Shown here piece after piece: positions 1 to 11,068 of a stretch of 64,000 bases of DNA (its first letter is position 1; every line of letters starts with the position of its first letter). The notes under the pieces were generated by a model. It was not told where the DNA came from. It ran no database searches and worked only from the letters and a program-made list of their open reading frames with translations. The position numbers and the translations under genes were made by a program. Where the stretch lies: NCBI RefSeq assembly GCF_029871245.1, contig NZ_SSON01000072.1:165112-229111 (forward strand), written 5' to 3'. This DNA is from Pseudomonas sp. BN102. Its GTDB lineage: Bacteria; Pseudomonadota; Gammaproteobacteria; Pseudomonadales; Pseudomonadaceae.

Positions 1-607
1 GGGTGCCGTCGAACAGCACGTTGTCCTTGAACAGGTCGGCGTGCAGGTTGGCGCGCGGCAGGGCGAGGAAGCGCAGCTTGAGCTCGCCGATCTCCTTCAG
101 CGCATCGCGTAGCAGCGGCAGGGCTTCCTGGTCCAGCTGCAGGGCCAGGGACGGGCCCTCGTCGAGCATCCAGTCCAGGCCGCGGTCACTCCTGCGCTCC
201 AGCACCTGGTCGCGGGTGGCCAGGTGCAGGCGCGCCAGCAGGGCGCCGACCTCGGCACAGTGGTGGGCATTGGGCTCGCGCACATGCTTGCCCGGCAGGC
301 GTGGCTGCAACAGGGCGGGCTTCTCCGCCAGCTCGCGCAATGCCTCGCCGCCTTCCGTGCGCAGGGCGTAGGGCACTGGCAGGCCGGCGTCGTGGAGCAC
401 ATCGAGCAGTTCGATGAAGAACGGCAGGTCGTGGCTGGGACCGCGCTCCACCAGGGTCAGTACGTATTCACCCTGTTCCAGGCTGACGAAGAAGTTGCTG
501 TTCTCGGAGCCTTCGGCAATGCCCTGAAAGTCCTTCAGCCGACCCAGTTTGTAGGGGGCGAGAAAGGCTTCCAGTTCCGGACGTTCGAGTGGGGTGAATA
601 CGGACAT
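1..607 (-). CDS. thrB: Homoserine kinase ThrB (choline-kinase-like type), C-terminus cut by window edge
   Basis: ThrB phosphorylates L-homoserine in threonine biosynthesis in the cytoplasm. Reading the minus strand from the ATG at 607 gives MSVFTPLERPELEAFLAPYK and then a GSENSNFFV segment, typical of the aminoglycoside/choline-kinase-fold ThrB of pseudomonads. About 202 codons are present of a family length near 316, so the catalytic Brenner motif is only just reached (an HADLFKDNVLFD segment close to the left edge). It lies 33 bp downstream of the DUF2782 gene on the same strand, the same order as beside polA in P. aeruginosa, so the two are probably cotranscribed. Identity rests on sequence recognition and synteny. 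Confidence 0.9.
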   Translation of the reverse strand, partial: MSVFTPLERPELEAFLAPYKLGRLKDFQGIAEGSENSNFFVSLEQGEYVLTLVERGPSHDLPFFIELLDVLHDAGLPVPYALRTEGGEALRELAEKPALLQPRLPGKHVREPNAHHCAEVGALLARLHLATRDQVLERRSDRGLDWMLDEGPSLALQLDQEALPLLRDALKEIGELKLRFLALPRANLHADLFKDNVLFDGT

Positions 608-640
608 TGGACTACCTTGTTACGGGGTTTTTCGTGTGCG

Positions 641-922
641 CTACCAGCTGAAGATTTCCCAAGCCGGGATCAGCATGTCGGGGTTGTCCGAGCGGACGTA
701 ATTGCTGTCGCCATCGGCGCGAACCAGGAAGTACGGCTTGCCGTTCTTCGGGGTGACCTTGATGGCGTAGAGGAAACCGTTGACGCGGTATTCCTGGATG
801 GTCTTGTCGCCCTCCTGGCGGATGGTGACGTCCGGCTCCGCGGACGGCTCGTCGGCGGCGAACGTGGCGACCGGGGCTACTGCCAGCAGGCTGGCGAGCA
901 AAAGGCGGTTCAGTGCGCGCAT
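641..922 (-). CDS. DUF2782 small exported protein
   Basis: A 93-residue protein beginning MRALNRLLLASLLAVAPVAT, with a clear Sec signal peptide (cleavage likely after TFAA). The remainder is a compact beta-rich domain (EYRVNGFLYAIKVTP, then PYFLVRADGD) characteristic of DUF2782, known in Pseudomonas between thrB and polA. The open frame continues upstream to 1414, but that part is antisense to polA; the ATG at 922 gives the signal peptide and the family length. It is divergent from polA with 74 bp between the two starts, which must hold both promoters. The function is unknown; periplasmic location is inferred from the signal peptide. Confidence 0.85.
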   Translation of the reverse strand: MRALNRLLLASLLAVAPVATFAADEPSAEPDVTIRQEGDKTIQEYRVNGFLYAIKVTPKNGKPYFLVRADGDSNYVRSDNPDMLIPAWEIFSW

Positions 923-996
923 GGTAACCTTGTCCCTTCTCGTCAATGATCGGTCCATTCTACTTCGGGTCCGGTGAATAAAGGTTGATTTCACGC

Positions 997-3744
997 ATGA
1001 GCCAAGCCCCTCTCGTCCTGGTGGACGGATCCTCCTATCTGTATCGCGCCTTCCATGCCCTGCCGCCCCTGACCACCTCGGCCGGCCTGCCCACCGGCGC
1101 GGTGAAAGGCGTGCTGAACATGCTGAAAAGCCTGCGCCGGCAGTATCCGGACAGCCCGTTCGCGGTGGTCTTCGACGCCAAGGGCGGCACCTTCCGCGAC
1201 GAGATGTTCGCCGAGTACAAGGCCAATCGCCCGTCGATGCCGGATGAGTTGCGGGTGCAGGTTGAGCCGCTGCACGCCAGTGTGCGAGCCCTCGGCCTGC
1301 CGCTCCTGTGCGTGGAGGGCGTGGAAGCCGACGACGTGATCGGCACCCTGGCCCGGCAAAGCGCGGCGATCGGGCGCCCGGTGGTGATCTCCACCGGCGA
1401 CAAAGACATGGCACAACTGGTCGACGGGCACATTACGCTGGTCAACACCATGACCGGTAGCACGCTGGACGTGGATGGCGTGAAGGAGAAATTCGGTGTC
1501 GGTCCTGAACTCATCATCGACTACCTGGCGCTGATGGGGGACAAGGTCGACAACATTCCCGGCGTGCCCGGCGTCGGCGAGAAGACCGCCCTTGGCCTGC
1601 TGCAGGGGGTCGGCGGCGGCCTCGACGTGCTCTATTCCAGCCTGGCCAAGGTGCCCGAATTGCCGATCCGCGGCGCCAAGGGCCTGCCGGCCAAGCTCGA
1701 AGAGCACAAGGACATGGCCTACCTGTCCTACAAGCTCGCCACTATCAAGTGCGACGTCGAACTGAACGTCGAGATCGACGCCCTGCACCCCGGCGAGCCG
1801 GACCGCGAAGCCCTTGCCGAGCTGTACCGCACCCTGGAATTCAAGACCTGGCTGGACGACCTGCAGCGCCAAGCGAAATCCAGCGGCGAAGAGCTGGCCC
1901 CTGCCGAAGCTCCGGCCGCCGAGGCCGAGGCCCGCTACGAAACCGTGCTGGAGCAGGCGCAGTTCGATGCCTGGCTGAAGAAGCTGGAAGCCGCGCCGCT
2001 GTTCGCCTTCGACACCGAGACCACCAGCATCGACGCGCAACAGGCGCAGGTGGTGGGTGTGTCATTCGCGGTTGAGGCTGGCGAGGCCGCCTATGTGCCG
2101 CTGGCCCATAGCTACATGGGCGTGCCCCAGCAGCTGGACCGCGACGCCGTGCTCCAGGCCCTCAAGCCGCTGCTGGAAGACCCGGCCAAGCCCAAGGTGG
2201 GCCAACACGCCAAGTACGACATGAACGTCCTGGCCAATGCCTCGACACCCATCGCCGTGCAGGGCATCGCCTTCGACACCATGCTCGAGTCCTATGTGCT
2301 GGACGCCACCGCCACCCGTCACGACATGGACAGCTTGGCCCTCAAGTACCTGGGGCACAGCACAATCCGCTTCGAGGACATCGCCGGCAAGGGTGCCAAG
2401 CAGTTGACCTTCGACCAGATCGCCCTGGAGCAGGCCGGCCCGTACGCGGCGGAAGACGCCGACGTGACCCTGCGCCTGCACCAGACCCTCTGGCAGAAGC
2501 TCGAGGCGATCCCGTCCCTGGCCAAGGTGCTGCGCGCAATCGAGATGCCCCTGGTGCCGGTGCTGGCGCGCATCGAACGCAACGGCGCCTATGTCGACGC
2601 CAAACTACTGGGCCAGCAGAGCCTGGAACTGGGCAGCAAGATGGTCGAGCTCGAGCGCCAGGCCTATGACCTCGCCGGGCAGGAATTCAACCTCGGCTCG
2701 CCCAAGCAATTGGGCGCCATCCTCTACGAGAAGCTGGGTCTGCCGGTGCTGGCCAAAACCGCCACCGGCCAGCCGTCCACTGCCGAGAATGTCCTCGCCG
2801 ACCTTGCCGAGCAGGATTTCGAGTTGCCCAAGGTGATCATGCAGTACCGCTCCCTGAGCAAGCTCAAGAGCACCTACACCGATCGCCTGCCGGAGCAGAT
2901 CAACCCGCGCACCGGGCGCATCCACACCTCCTACCACCAGGCGGTGGCGGCTACCGGGCGACTGTCGTCCACCGACCCGAACCTGCAGAACATCCCGATC
3001 CGCACCGCCGAGGGCCGGCGCATCCGCCAGGCCTTCGTCGCGCCCAAGGGCTACAAGCTGCTGGCGGCCGACTACTCGCAGATCGAATTGCGCATCATGG
3101 CCCACCTGGCCAAGGACGAAGGCCTGCTGGACGCCTTCCGCCACGACCGCGACGTGCACCGGGCCACCGCGTCCGAGGTGTTCGGCGTGCCGGTGGAGGA
3201 AGTCAGCAACAACCAGCGGCGCAGCGCCAAGGCGATCAACTTCGGCCTGATCTATGGCATGAGCGCCTTCGGCCTGGCCAAGCAGATCGGCGTCGAGCGC
3301 AAGGAAGCCCAGGCCTATATCGACCGCTACTTCGCCCGCTACCCCGGCGTGCTGGCCTATATGGAATCCACCCGCGCCAAGGCCGCCGAGCAGGGCTTCG
3401 TCGAAACCCTGTTCGGCCGCCGCCTGTACCTGCCGGAAATCCACTCGAAGAACCAGGCCATGCGCAAGGGCGCCGAGCGCACGGCGATCAACGCGCCCAT
3501 GCAGGGCACCGCGGCAGACATCATGAAGCGCGCCATGGTGGCGGTGGACGACTGGCTGCAGGATAGCGGGCTGGACGCCAAGGTCATTCTCCAGGTGCAC
3601 GACGAACTGGTCCTGGAGGTGCGCGAGGACCTGGTCGAGCAGGTCAGCGAGCAGATCCGCCCGCTGATGAGCGGCGCCGCCGAGCTGGACGTGCCGCTGG
3701 TGGTGGAAGTGGGCGTGGGTGACAACTGGGACGAGGCGCACTGA
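997..3744 (+). CDS. polA: DNA polymerase I
   Basis: A 915-residue polymerase for Okazaki-fragment processing and repair. The N-terminal third is the 5'-3' exonuclease/FEN domain ([16 protein letters not shown], then [11 protein letters not shown]). The middle domain retains DTETTSID, the DxE motif of the 3'-5' proofreading exonuclease. The C-terminal family A polymerase has motif A ([12 protein letters not shown]), motif B ([14 protein letters not shown]) and motif C (QVHDELVLE). The start is the ATG at 997; a TTG four codons upstream (985) is in frame but directly abuts the AAAGG at 980-984, leaving no room for ribosome binding. The gene is intact and at the usual length. The ErsA-like RNA and engB follow, the conserved gammaproteobacterial neighbourhood. 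Confidence 0.98.
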   Translation: MSQAPLVLVDGSSYLYRAFHALPPLTTSAGLPTGAVKGVLNMLKSLRRQYPDSPFAVVFDAKGGTFRDEMFAEYKANRPSMPDELRVQVEPLHASVRALGLPLLCVEGVEADDVIGTLARQSAAIGRPVVISTGDKDMAQLVDGHITLVNTMTGSTLDVDGVKEKFGVGPELIIDYLALMGDKVDNIPGVPGVGEKTALGLLQGVGGGLDVLYSSLAKVPELPIRGAKGLPAKLEEHKDMAYLSYKLATIKCDVELNVEIDALHPGEPDREALAELYRTLEFKTWLDDLQRQAKSSGEELAPAEAPAAEAEARYETVLEQAQFDAWLKKLEAAPLFAFDTETTSIDAQQAQVVGVSFAVEAGEAAYVPLAHSYMGVPQQLDRDAVLQALKPLLEDPAKPKVGQHAKYDMNVLANASTPIAVQGIAFDTMLESYVLDATATRHDMDSLALKYLGHSTIRFEDIAGKGAKQLTFDQIALEQAGPYAAEDADVTLRLHQTLWQKLEAIPSLAKVLRAIEMPLVPVLARIERNGAYVDAKLLGQQSLELGSKMVELERQAYDLAGQEFNLGSPKQLGAILYEKLGLPVLAKTATGQPSTAENVLADLAEQDFELPKVIMQYRSLSKLKSTYTDRLPEQINPRTGRIHTSYHQAVAATGRLSSTDPNLQNIPIRTAEGRRIRQAFVAPKGYKLLAADYSQIELRIMAHLAKDEGLLDAFRHDRDVHRATASEVFGVPVEEVSNNQRRSAKAINFGLIYGMSAFGLAKQIGVERKEAQAYIDRYFARYPGVLAYMESTRAKAAEQGFVETLFGRRLYLPEIHSKNQAMRKGAERTAINAPMQGTAADIMKRAMVAVDDWLQDSGLDAKVILQVHDELVLEVREDLVEQVSEQIRPLMSGAAELDVPLVVEVGVGDNWDEAH

Positions 3745-3847
3745 GTGCGCCTTTCCGGCGGCGTCTGTATCAGGGCTGAAACATGCGTTATGCAAAAAAA
3801 GAATAAGCAGATTAATTAAGATAACTAACTGATTTTAAAATTAATCT

Positions 3848-3875
3848 GAACTTTCGCCGTGGCAGGGGAGTCACA
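3848..3875 (+). promoter_or_regulatory. AlgU (sigma-22/RpoE-like) promoter of the ErsA-type RNA
   Basis: GAACTT at 3848-3853 is followed after 17 bp by TCACA at 3871-3875. The Pseudomonas AlgU consensus is GAACTT, 16-17 bp, then TCtgA. The predicted start near 3880 is about 132 nt from the terminator T-run, the reported length of P. aeruginosa ErsA, which is AlgU-controlled. An AT-rich stretch lies just upstream (about 3785-3846). The assignment is inferred from consensus, position and length. Confidence 0.8.
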
Positions 3876-3879
3876 CAAC

Positions 3880-4011
3880 TGAATGGCTGGTGAAGCCTTT
3901 CGATGCTCCTTTTGCTGTGTTTAGTGTTGGCAGATATCTGAACCCCGCCCTAGCGGTTCAGACTTAGACCCCGAACTTCCCCCTCCCCATACGAAGTCCG
4001 GGGTTTTTTTT
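3880..4011 (+). ncRNA. ersA: ErsA-type small regulatory RNA (Spot 42 position, between polA and engB)
   Basis: The interval between polA and engB is where Spot 42 lies in enterobacteria and ErsA in Pseudomonas. Here the predicted transcript begins about 5 nt after an AlgU-type -10 and ends at a terminator. An internal hairpin pairs CTGAACC (3938-3944) with GGTTCAG (3955-3961) and presents a C-rich loop (CCGCCCTAGC), fitting the C-rich target-pairing region described for ErsA. The terminator stem follows. In P. aeruginosa, ErsA is a Hfq-binding RNA of the envelope-stress response and represses algC. No open reading frame is convincing here. Ends are predicted to within a few bases. Confidence 0.82.
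3968..4011 (+). terminator. Rho-independent terminator of the ErsA-type RNA
   Basis: ACCCCGAACTT (3968-3978) pairs with AAGTCCGGGGT (3994-4004) with a single mismatch, and a run of eight T follows (4004-4011). It ends the sRNA and lies just before the stop codon of the convergent engB gene. Confidence 0.88.
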
Positions 4012-4020
4012 GCCCGGAAC

Positions 4021-4662
4021 TCAGGCTTCTTCCTGTTCTTCCGGCAGGTCCAGCTGCAGCCATTGCGCGAGCACCGCGTGCGCTTCCTCGATGCCCTGGC
4101 GCTTGGGCGCCGAGAACAGTTGGATGCTCACGCCTTCGCCCCAACCCTTGCGGATTTCCTGGCGCACCTTGAGGAGCGCGTTCTTCGCCGCCCCGAAGGC
4201 CAGCTTGTCTGCCTTGGTCAGGAGGATGTGCAGCGGCATGCCGCCGGCGCTGGACCAGTCCAGCATCAAGCGGTCGAAGTCGGTCAGCGGGTGACGGATA
4301 TCCATCATCAGCACCAGGCCCACCAGGCTTTCCCGGCTACTGAGGTAGGCCTCCAGGTGATGCTGCCAGTGCTGCTTGAGCGGGATCGGCACCTTGGCGT
4401 AGCCGTAGCCCGGCAGGTCGACCAGGCGGCGTTCTTCATCCAGGGAGAAGAAGTTCAGCAGCTGGGTGCGCCCCGGAGTCTTCGAGGTGCGTGCCAGGTT
4501 GGCGTGGGTCAGGGTATTCAGCGCACTCGACTTGCCGGCGTTGGAACGCCCGGCGAAAGCCACTTCCAGGCCGGCATCCGGCGGGCACTGGTCGACCTTG
4601 GCGGCACTGATGAGGAAGCGGGCCTGTTGGCACAGGCCGAGGATCGGATTCTTGAGTGACAT
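4021..4662 (-). CDS. engB: Ribosome-biogenesis GTPase EngB (YihA/YsxC)
   Basis: A 213-residue TRAFAC GTPase needed for 50S subunit assembly. It shows the P-loop GRSNAGKS (residues 38-45), a switch I region [11 protein letters not shown], the G3 motif DLPGYGYA and G4 TKADK. The length matches the family. It is convergent with polA and the ErsA-type RNA, and divergent from the cytochrome c5 gene (175 bp between the starts). The start at 4662 gives [20 protein letters not shown], the usual N-terminus in Pseudomonas. Confidence 0.97.
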   Translation of the reverse strand: MSLKNPILGLCQQARFLISAAKVDQCPPDAGLEVAFAGRSNAGKSSALNTLTHANLARTSKTPGRTQLLNFFSLDEERRLVDLPGYGYAKVPIPLKQHWQHHLEAYLSSRESLVGLVLMMDIRHPLTDFDRLMLDWSSAGGMPLHILLTKADKLAFGAAKNALLKVRQEIRKGWGEGVSIQLFSAPKRQGIEEAHAVLAQWLQLDLPEEQEEA

Positions 4663-4729
4663 GCGGTGTCCAGGGGTGCGACGCGGTGTCGCAGGGGGCG
4701 GTTTCGTTTCCGTTTAAGCATCGCCAGTA

Positions 4730-4735
4730 TATAAT
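4730..4735 (+). promoter_or_regulatory. Candidate -10 element upstream of the cytochrome c5 gene
   Basis: TATAAT lies at 4730-4735, about 100 bp upstream of the cytochrome c5 start. No good -35 hexamer is visible at 17 bp, so it may depend on an activator or be fortuitous. Confidence 0.4.
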
Positions 4736-4837
4736 GCCGCAGATTTAGTGTGCGCTTTATCCCCCAGGGTCTAGTGTCCACGGCAGTGACCGACGCACTG
4801 AAGAACGCGCGGCAGTGCCCTTCCGATGAGGTTGATA

Positions 4838-5128
4838 ATGAAGAAATTGTTGCTCGTCGCTAGCCTTGCGGCGGTGTCCTTCGTTGCGCAAGCAGCCCAG
4901 GATCCGGAAGCGGTTTTCAACCGGGCCTGCGGTGCCTGCCACTCGGGCCAGCTGCCAATGGCGCCGAAGAAAGGCGACACGGCTGCCTGGGAACCGCGCC
5001 TGGCCAAGGGCATGGACACTCTGGTGCAGAGCGTCACCAACGGTTTGAACGCCATGCCGCCGAAAGGCCTGTGCATGGATTGCAGTGCCGAGGACTATCA
5101 AGCGGTCATCCAGTGGATGAGCAAATAA
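4838..5128 (+). CDS. Cytochrome c5 family protein
   Basis: A 96-residue periplasmic monohaem cytochrome. A signal peptide MKKLLLVASLAAVSFVAQA is followed by the haem-binding CGACH (Cys31, Cys34, His35). Met73 in NAMPPKG is the likely sixth ligand, and Cys79/Cys82 in LCMDC form the extra disulfide typical of cytochrome c5. An in-frame ATG at 4826 is possible but would place four residues before a perfect signal peptide; 4838 is preferred. It precedes cytochrome c4 by 51 bp, as in P. aeruginosa, where the pair supplies electrons to terminal oxidases. Confidence 0.92.
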   Translation: MKKLLLVASLAAVSFVAQAAQDPEAVFNRACGACHSGQLPMAPKKGDTAAWEPRLAKGMDTLVQSVTNGLNAMPPKGLCMDCSAEDYQAVIQWMSK

Positions 5129-5179
5129 AGTAGCCCGGTACAAAACACCTTTACCCTTTAGCCGTAGTTGGATTAGCTG

Positions 5180-5785
5180 ATGAACAAAGTAATCGTGAGT
5201 CTGCTGTTGACCCTGGGCATCACCGGCATGGCCCACGCCGCCGGCGACGCCAAGGCTGGCCAGGCCAAAGCCGCAGTATGCGGTGCCTGCCACGGTCCGG
5301 ATGGCAATAGTGCCGCCCCGAACTTCCCGAAACTGGCTGGCCAGGGCGAACGCTACCTGCTCAAACAGATGAACGACATCAAGGCCGGTAACCGCACCGT
5401 GCTGGAAATGACCGGCCTGCTGAACAACGTCAGCGACCAGGACATGGCCGATATCGCCGCCTACTTCGCCAGCCAGAAGGGCAGCGTCGGCGCCGCCGAC
5501 CCGAAAGTGGTCGCCCGTGGCGAGGCGCTGTTCCGCGGCGGCAAACTGGAGCAGGGCATGCCCGCCTGCACCGGCTGCCACGCGCCCGATGGTTCCGGCA
5601 ACGCAGCTGCCGGCTTCCCGCACCTGGGCGGCCAGCATGCCCAGTACGTGGCCAAGCAGCTGACCGATTTCCGCGAAGGCAACCGCACCAACGATGGCGA
5701 CAGCATGATCATGCGCGGCATTGCGGCCAAGCTGAGCAACAAGGACATCGAAGCGGTTTCCAGCTACATCCAGGGCCTGCACTGA
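5180..5785 (+). CDS. cc4: Cytochrome c4 (dihaem)
   Basis: A 201-residue dihaem periplasmic or membrane-attached cytochrome. After a signal peptide ending in MAHA, the protein has two homologous c-type halves with CGACH (Cys34, Cys37, His38) and CTGCH (Cys130, Cys133, His134). Each half carries a Met-containing loop (VLEMTGLL and DSMIMRG). Length and duplication match cytochrome c4, an electron donor to cbb3-type oxidases. It is downstream of cytochrome c5 and is closed by a strong terminator at 5809-5833. Confidence 0.95.
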   Translation: MNKVIVSLLLTLGITGMAHAAGDAKAGQAKAAVCGACHGPDGNSAAPNFPKLAGQGERYLLKQMNDIKAGNRTVLEMTGLLNNVSDQDMADIAAYFASQKGSVGAADPKVVARGEALFRGGKLEQGMPACTGCHAPDGSGNAAAGFPHLGGQHAQYVAKQLTDFREGNRTNDGDSMIMRGIAAKLSNKDIEAVSSYIQGLH

Positions 5786-5808
5786 GGTCCGTTGTCCGGA
5801 AGCTGAAC

Positions 5809-5833
5809 AAGGGTGGCCCAGGCCACCCTTTTT
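5809..5833 (+). terminator. Rho-independent terminator after cytochrome c4
   Basis: AAGGGTGGCC at 5809-5818 and GGCCACCCTT at 5821-5830 form a near-perfect stem with a very short loop, followed by TTT and then CGTT. Confidence 0.85.
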
Positions 5834-5927
5834 CGTTCCCAGGCCCGCTACAATGGCCGGAACCCGCCGCACCGCCGCAGGTCGAATCATCGCCCTCGTG
5901 GCCCTATTTCCCGTCAAGGAGTGAAGC

Positions 5928-6560
5928 ATGCGTAACCTGATACTTTCCGCCGTTCTCGCCGGTGCCAGCCTGTTGGGCATGGGCGCCGTCCAGGCTGAAG
6001 ACATCGAGGCCGGCAAGCAGTACGTCGAGCTGAGCAGCCCGGTTCCGGTGTCCGTCCCCGGCAAGATCGAGGTGGTGGAGCTGTTCTGGTACGGCTGCCC
6101 GCATTGCTACCAGTTCGAACCGACCCTGAACCCCTGGGCGGAGAAGCTGCCGGCCGACGTCAACTTCGTGCGTATCCCGGCCATGTTCGGCGGCTTGTGG
6201 AACGTCCACGGCCAGCTGTTCATCACCCTCGAGAGCATGAAGGTCGAGCAGCAGGTGCACAAAGCCGTGTTCGAAGCCATCCACAAGGACGGCAAGAAGC
6301 TCGCCACCCCGGATGAAATGGCCGAGTTCCTCGCCGGCCAGGGCGTGGACAAGGACGCCTTCCTCAAGGCCTACAACTCCTTCGGCGTGAAGGGCCAGAT
6401 GGAAAAAGCCAAGAAGCTGGCCATGGCCTACCAGATCACCGGCGTGCCGACGCTGGTGGTCAACGGCAAGTATCGCTTCGACATCAGCTCCTCGGGTGGC
6501 CCGGAGCAGACCCTCAAGGTCGCCGAGCACCTGATCGACAAGGAGCGCGCCGCGCAGTAA
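5928..6560 (+). CDS. dsbA: Periplasmic thiol:disulfide oxidoreductase DsbA
   Basis: A 210-residue DsbA that introduces disulfide bonds into exported proteins. The signal peptide MRNLILSAVLAGASLLGMGA ends in VQA. The thioredoxin fold carries the CPHC active site (Cys57, Cys60) and the cis-proline loop GVPTLVVNG. A good ribosome-binding site (AAGGAG) precedes the ATG. In P. aeruginosa the homologous dsbA1 has the same neighbours, cytochrome c4 upstream and the EEP nuclease gene downstream. Confidence 0.96.
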   Translation: MRNLILSAVLAGASLLGMGAVQAEDIEAGKQYVELSSPVPVSVPGKIEVVELFWYGCPHCYQFEPTLNPWAEKLPADVNFVRIPAMFGGLWNVHGQLFITLESMKVEQQVHKAVFEAIHKDGKKLATPDEMAEFLAGQGVDKDAFLKAYNSFGVKGQMEKAKKLAMAYQITGVPTLVVNGKYRFDISSSGGPEQTLKVAEHLIDKERAAQ

Positions 6561-6576
6561 GCGGCGCATTCGCCCG

Positions 6577-7451
6577 ATGCTGCGACGCTGGGTGGGTGAG
6601 CGGGCGGCGAGCCTGTGCGATGCACAGGTCAACCCCCATTGCGACAGGGGTAGCCTGCCCGCCGACGGTCGCCTGCGCCTGCTCAGCTTCAACATCCAGG
6701 TCGGCATCAGTACCGAGCGTTACCACCACTACCTGACCCGTGGCTGGCAGCACCTGCTGCCGCACACGGGCCGCGCCGGAAACCTCCAGCGCATCGGCGA
6801 CCTGCTCGGCGACTACGACCTCGTCGCCCTGCAGGAGGTCGACGGCGGCAGCCTCCGCTCCGGCTTCATCAATCAGGTCGAGCACCTCGCCCAACTGGGC
6901 GACTTCCCGTACTGGTACCAGCAACTCAACCGCAACCTCGGGCGCCTCGCCCAGCACAGCAACGGCCTGCTCAGCCGCCTGCAGCCCAACCTGCTGGAAG
7001 ACCATCCCCTTCCCGGCCCGCCCGGCCGCGGGGCTATCCTGATGCGCTTCGGCAAGGGGCGCGAAGCGCTGGCCGTGGTGATGATGCACCTCTCCCTCGG
7101 CGCCCGTACGCGCACCCGGCAGCTGGCCTATATCCGCGAGCTGGTGGGCAATTACCGCCACCTGGTGCTGATGGGCGACATGAACACCCACGCCAACGAC
7201 TTGTTGCAGCACTCGCCGCTGCGCGACCTCGGTCTCCTGGCGCCCCAGGTCGAGGCGACCTTCCCCAGCTGGCGACCGCAGCGCTGCCTGGACCACATCC
7301 TGCTCAGCCCGAGCCTGACCCTGGAGCGGGTTGCGGTGCTCAGCCAGCCGATTTCCGATCACCTGCCGGTGGCGGTGGATATCCGCCTGCCCGACGAGTT
7401 GCGGGCCGACCTGCCCCTGGCGCTGAGCGAACCCGAGCACGGAACCCCTGC

Positions 7452-7455
<4 letters not shown>
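6577..7455 (+). CDS. Endonuclease/exonuclease/phosphatase family protein
   Basis: A 292-residue EEP-fold hydrolase. The fold's motifs are present: LSFNIQVG near residue 33, the metal-binding Glu in [18 protein letters not shown], and the terminal SDHLPVAVD. The substrate (DNA, RNA, phospholipid or inositol phosphate) cannot be read from sequence. It starts 16 bp after dsbA and overlaps the diguanylate cyclase start by four bases (ATGA), so the three genes are probably one operon, as in P. aeruginosa PA5489-PA5487. Confidence 0.88.
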
Positions 7456-9374
<1,919 letters not shown>

Positions 9375-9380
9375 AGCGGA

Positions 9381-10799
9381 TCAGGCCGCGCTCGGGATGT
9401 AGGGCTTCCAGTTGTCCGGGATATGTTCCAGCCGTGGGTAATCCAGGCCGGCGAACTGCGGTTCGCTGAGCATGAAGGGCGTGTGCCGCTGCTCCACCGG
9501 CAACCCGCGCAGCTCCGGCAGCCAGAGGCTGACGTAGGCGGCGTCCGGATCGTACTGGCGGGCCTGGCGCAGGGCGTTGAAGGCCCTTGCGCGACGCGGG
9601 TCGCTGGCCACCCCGGCAAGGTAGGCCCAGTTGCCCCAGTTGCTCGCCGGGTCGTAGTCCAGCAGGTGCTCCTCGAACCAGGCCGCGCCATAGCGCCAGT
9701 CCTGCTGCAGGTCGTTCACCAGGTAGCTCGCCACTACCTGGCGGCCGCGGCTGGACATCCAGCCGGTCATCACCAGCTCGCGCATGTTGGCGTCCACCAG
9801 CGGCATCCCGGTACGCCCGTTGCACCAGCGCAGGTAGCGTTCGTCGAGGTTGCGCGGCGCCCTTGCGGTGGCCTTCAGGCCGTCCGCGCGAAACAGCGCA
9901 CCGCCGTAGCGCAGCAGGGTCCAGCGGAAGAACTCGCGCCACAGCAGCTCCATCCACAGCTGCTGGGTGGATTCGCTGCGGCCATGTTGCGCCTCCAGCC
10001 GGTGCAGCTCGGCGGCGACCCGGCGTGGCGACAGGCTGCCATTGGCCAGCCAGGGCGAAAGCTTGGAAGAGTACTCGCTGCCGATCAGGCCGTTGCGGCT
10101 GTCCTGGTATTGATGGACGCCCTGGGATTCCCAGAGGTAGTCGCGCATCCGCGCCAGGGCCGCCGGCTCGCCGCCGGAAAAGGGAAAGGCGGTGGCCGGT
10201 ACCCCCAGGGGCTCGCCGAAGCCCAGGCGGGACAAGGTCGGCAATGGCTCCATCAGGCTGGCCGCGCCGCTCGGCAGAGGGGGCAAGGCATAGGACATGG
10301 CGCGGGGCTGGAAGACGATGGGGCGCTCCTCCAGCAGGGCGCGGAACTGGTTGAAGACCGAAGGCAGATCGTTCAGCGGCGTGGGCAGCTCCTCTTCGCG
10401 CAGCAGGCTGTTGCCCCGCAGCTCGGACAGCGGCACCCCCAGGGCATGGCGCACCCGGCGGATCTCGGCGCGCTCGTGCGGCGCCACCTCCTCCAGGGTC
10501 AGCACCTCGTCTATGCCCAGGCGCTCCACCAGGGTGGGGATCACCAGTTCGGCATGGTCCTGCACCACCAGCAGGCGCGAGCCATGCTGGCGCAGGCCGG
10601 CGTCGAGGGCGGCGAGGCTTTCCAGCAGGAAGCGCGCGCGGTGCACGCCCAGCCGGCGCGGGCCGAGGGGCGAAGGCCGGAGCATTGCCGGGTCGAAGAC
10701 ATACAAGGGCAACAGGCGATCCGCCTGCAGTGCCGCCTGCAGCGCCGGGTGGTCATCGAGTCTGAGGTCCTGCTTCAACCAAAGCAGCGCGCGGCGCAT
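9381..10799 (-). CDS. Cryptochrome DASH / photolyase family protein
   Basis: A 472-residue flavoprotein. The N-terminal photolyase alpha/beta domain (RALLWLKQDLRLDDHPALQA) binds the antenna cofactor. The C-terminal FAD domain has GSEYSSKLSPWLANGSLSPR, TGWMSSRGRQVVASYL, the region around ASNWGNWAYLAGV and YDPDAAYVSLWLPELRG, all typical of cry-DASH rather than class I CPD photolyase. Members repair CPDs mainly in single-stranded DNA and may sense blue light. It is convergent with dgcH with only 6 bp between, and no conserved partner is visible. Confidence 0.88.
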   Translation of the reverse strand: MRRALLWLKQDLRLDDHPALQAALQADRLLPLYVFDPAMLRPSPLGPRRLGVHRARFLLESLAALDAGLRQHGSRLLVVQDHAELVIPTLVERLGIDEVLTLEEVAPHERAEIRRVRHALGVPLSELRGNSLLREEELPTPLNDLPSVFNQFRALLEERPIVFQPRAMSYALPPLPSGAASLMEPLPTLSRLGFGEPLGVPATAFPFSGGEPAALARMRDYLWESQGVHQYQDSRNGLIGSEYSSKLSPWLANGSLSPRRVAAELHRLEAQHGRSESTQQLWMELLWREFFRWTLLRYGGALFRADGLKATARAPRNLDERYLRWCNGRTGMPLVDANMRELVMTGWMSSRGRQVVASYLVNDLQQDWRYGAAWFEEHLLDYDPASNWGNWAYLAGVASDPRRARAFNALRQARQYDPDAAYVSLWLPELRGLPVEQRHTPFMLSEPQFAGLDYPRLEHIPDNWKPYIPSAA

Positions 10800-10932
10800 G
10801 GCGGTTTCCCTCGGCTGGGGTATCCCCTCCCTACAACATTACCTGCAGGCTGAAAACTCCACGTCGCCGTTCATCCCGGCTTGTAGGCCCCATGTCCGAT
10901 TGCGTGCTGGCCCCGCGCAATCACGCACCGCG

Positions 10933-10938
10933 TATAAT
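10933..10938 (+). promoter_or_regulatory. Candidate -10 element upstream of the marC-ampDh2 pair
   Basis: A perfect TATAAT at 10933-10938 lies 130 bp upstream of the marC-type start, in the 269-bp gap following the divergent cry-DASH gene. The -35 region at 16-18 bp is GC-rich and does not match TTGACA. Confidence 0.45.
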
Positions 10939-11068
10939 CCGCGCCCTTTTCCCGCCGGGCAGCCCTGGGAAGAATCCGTAACAGGTTCGCCGCCGGGCTT
11001 TGAGCCTTCGCGCAGACGCCAGCGCCGCCGGCCATTACACTTTCGCCCATTGGTTGAGGGGAACCCCC

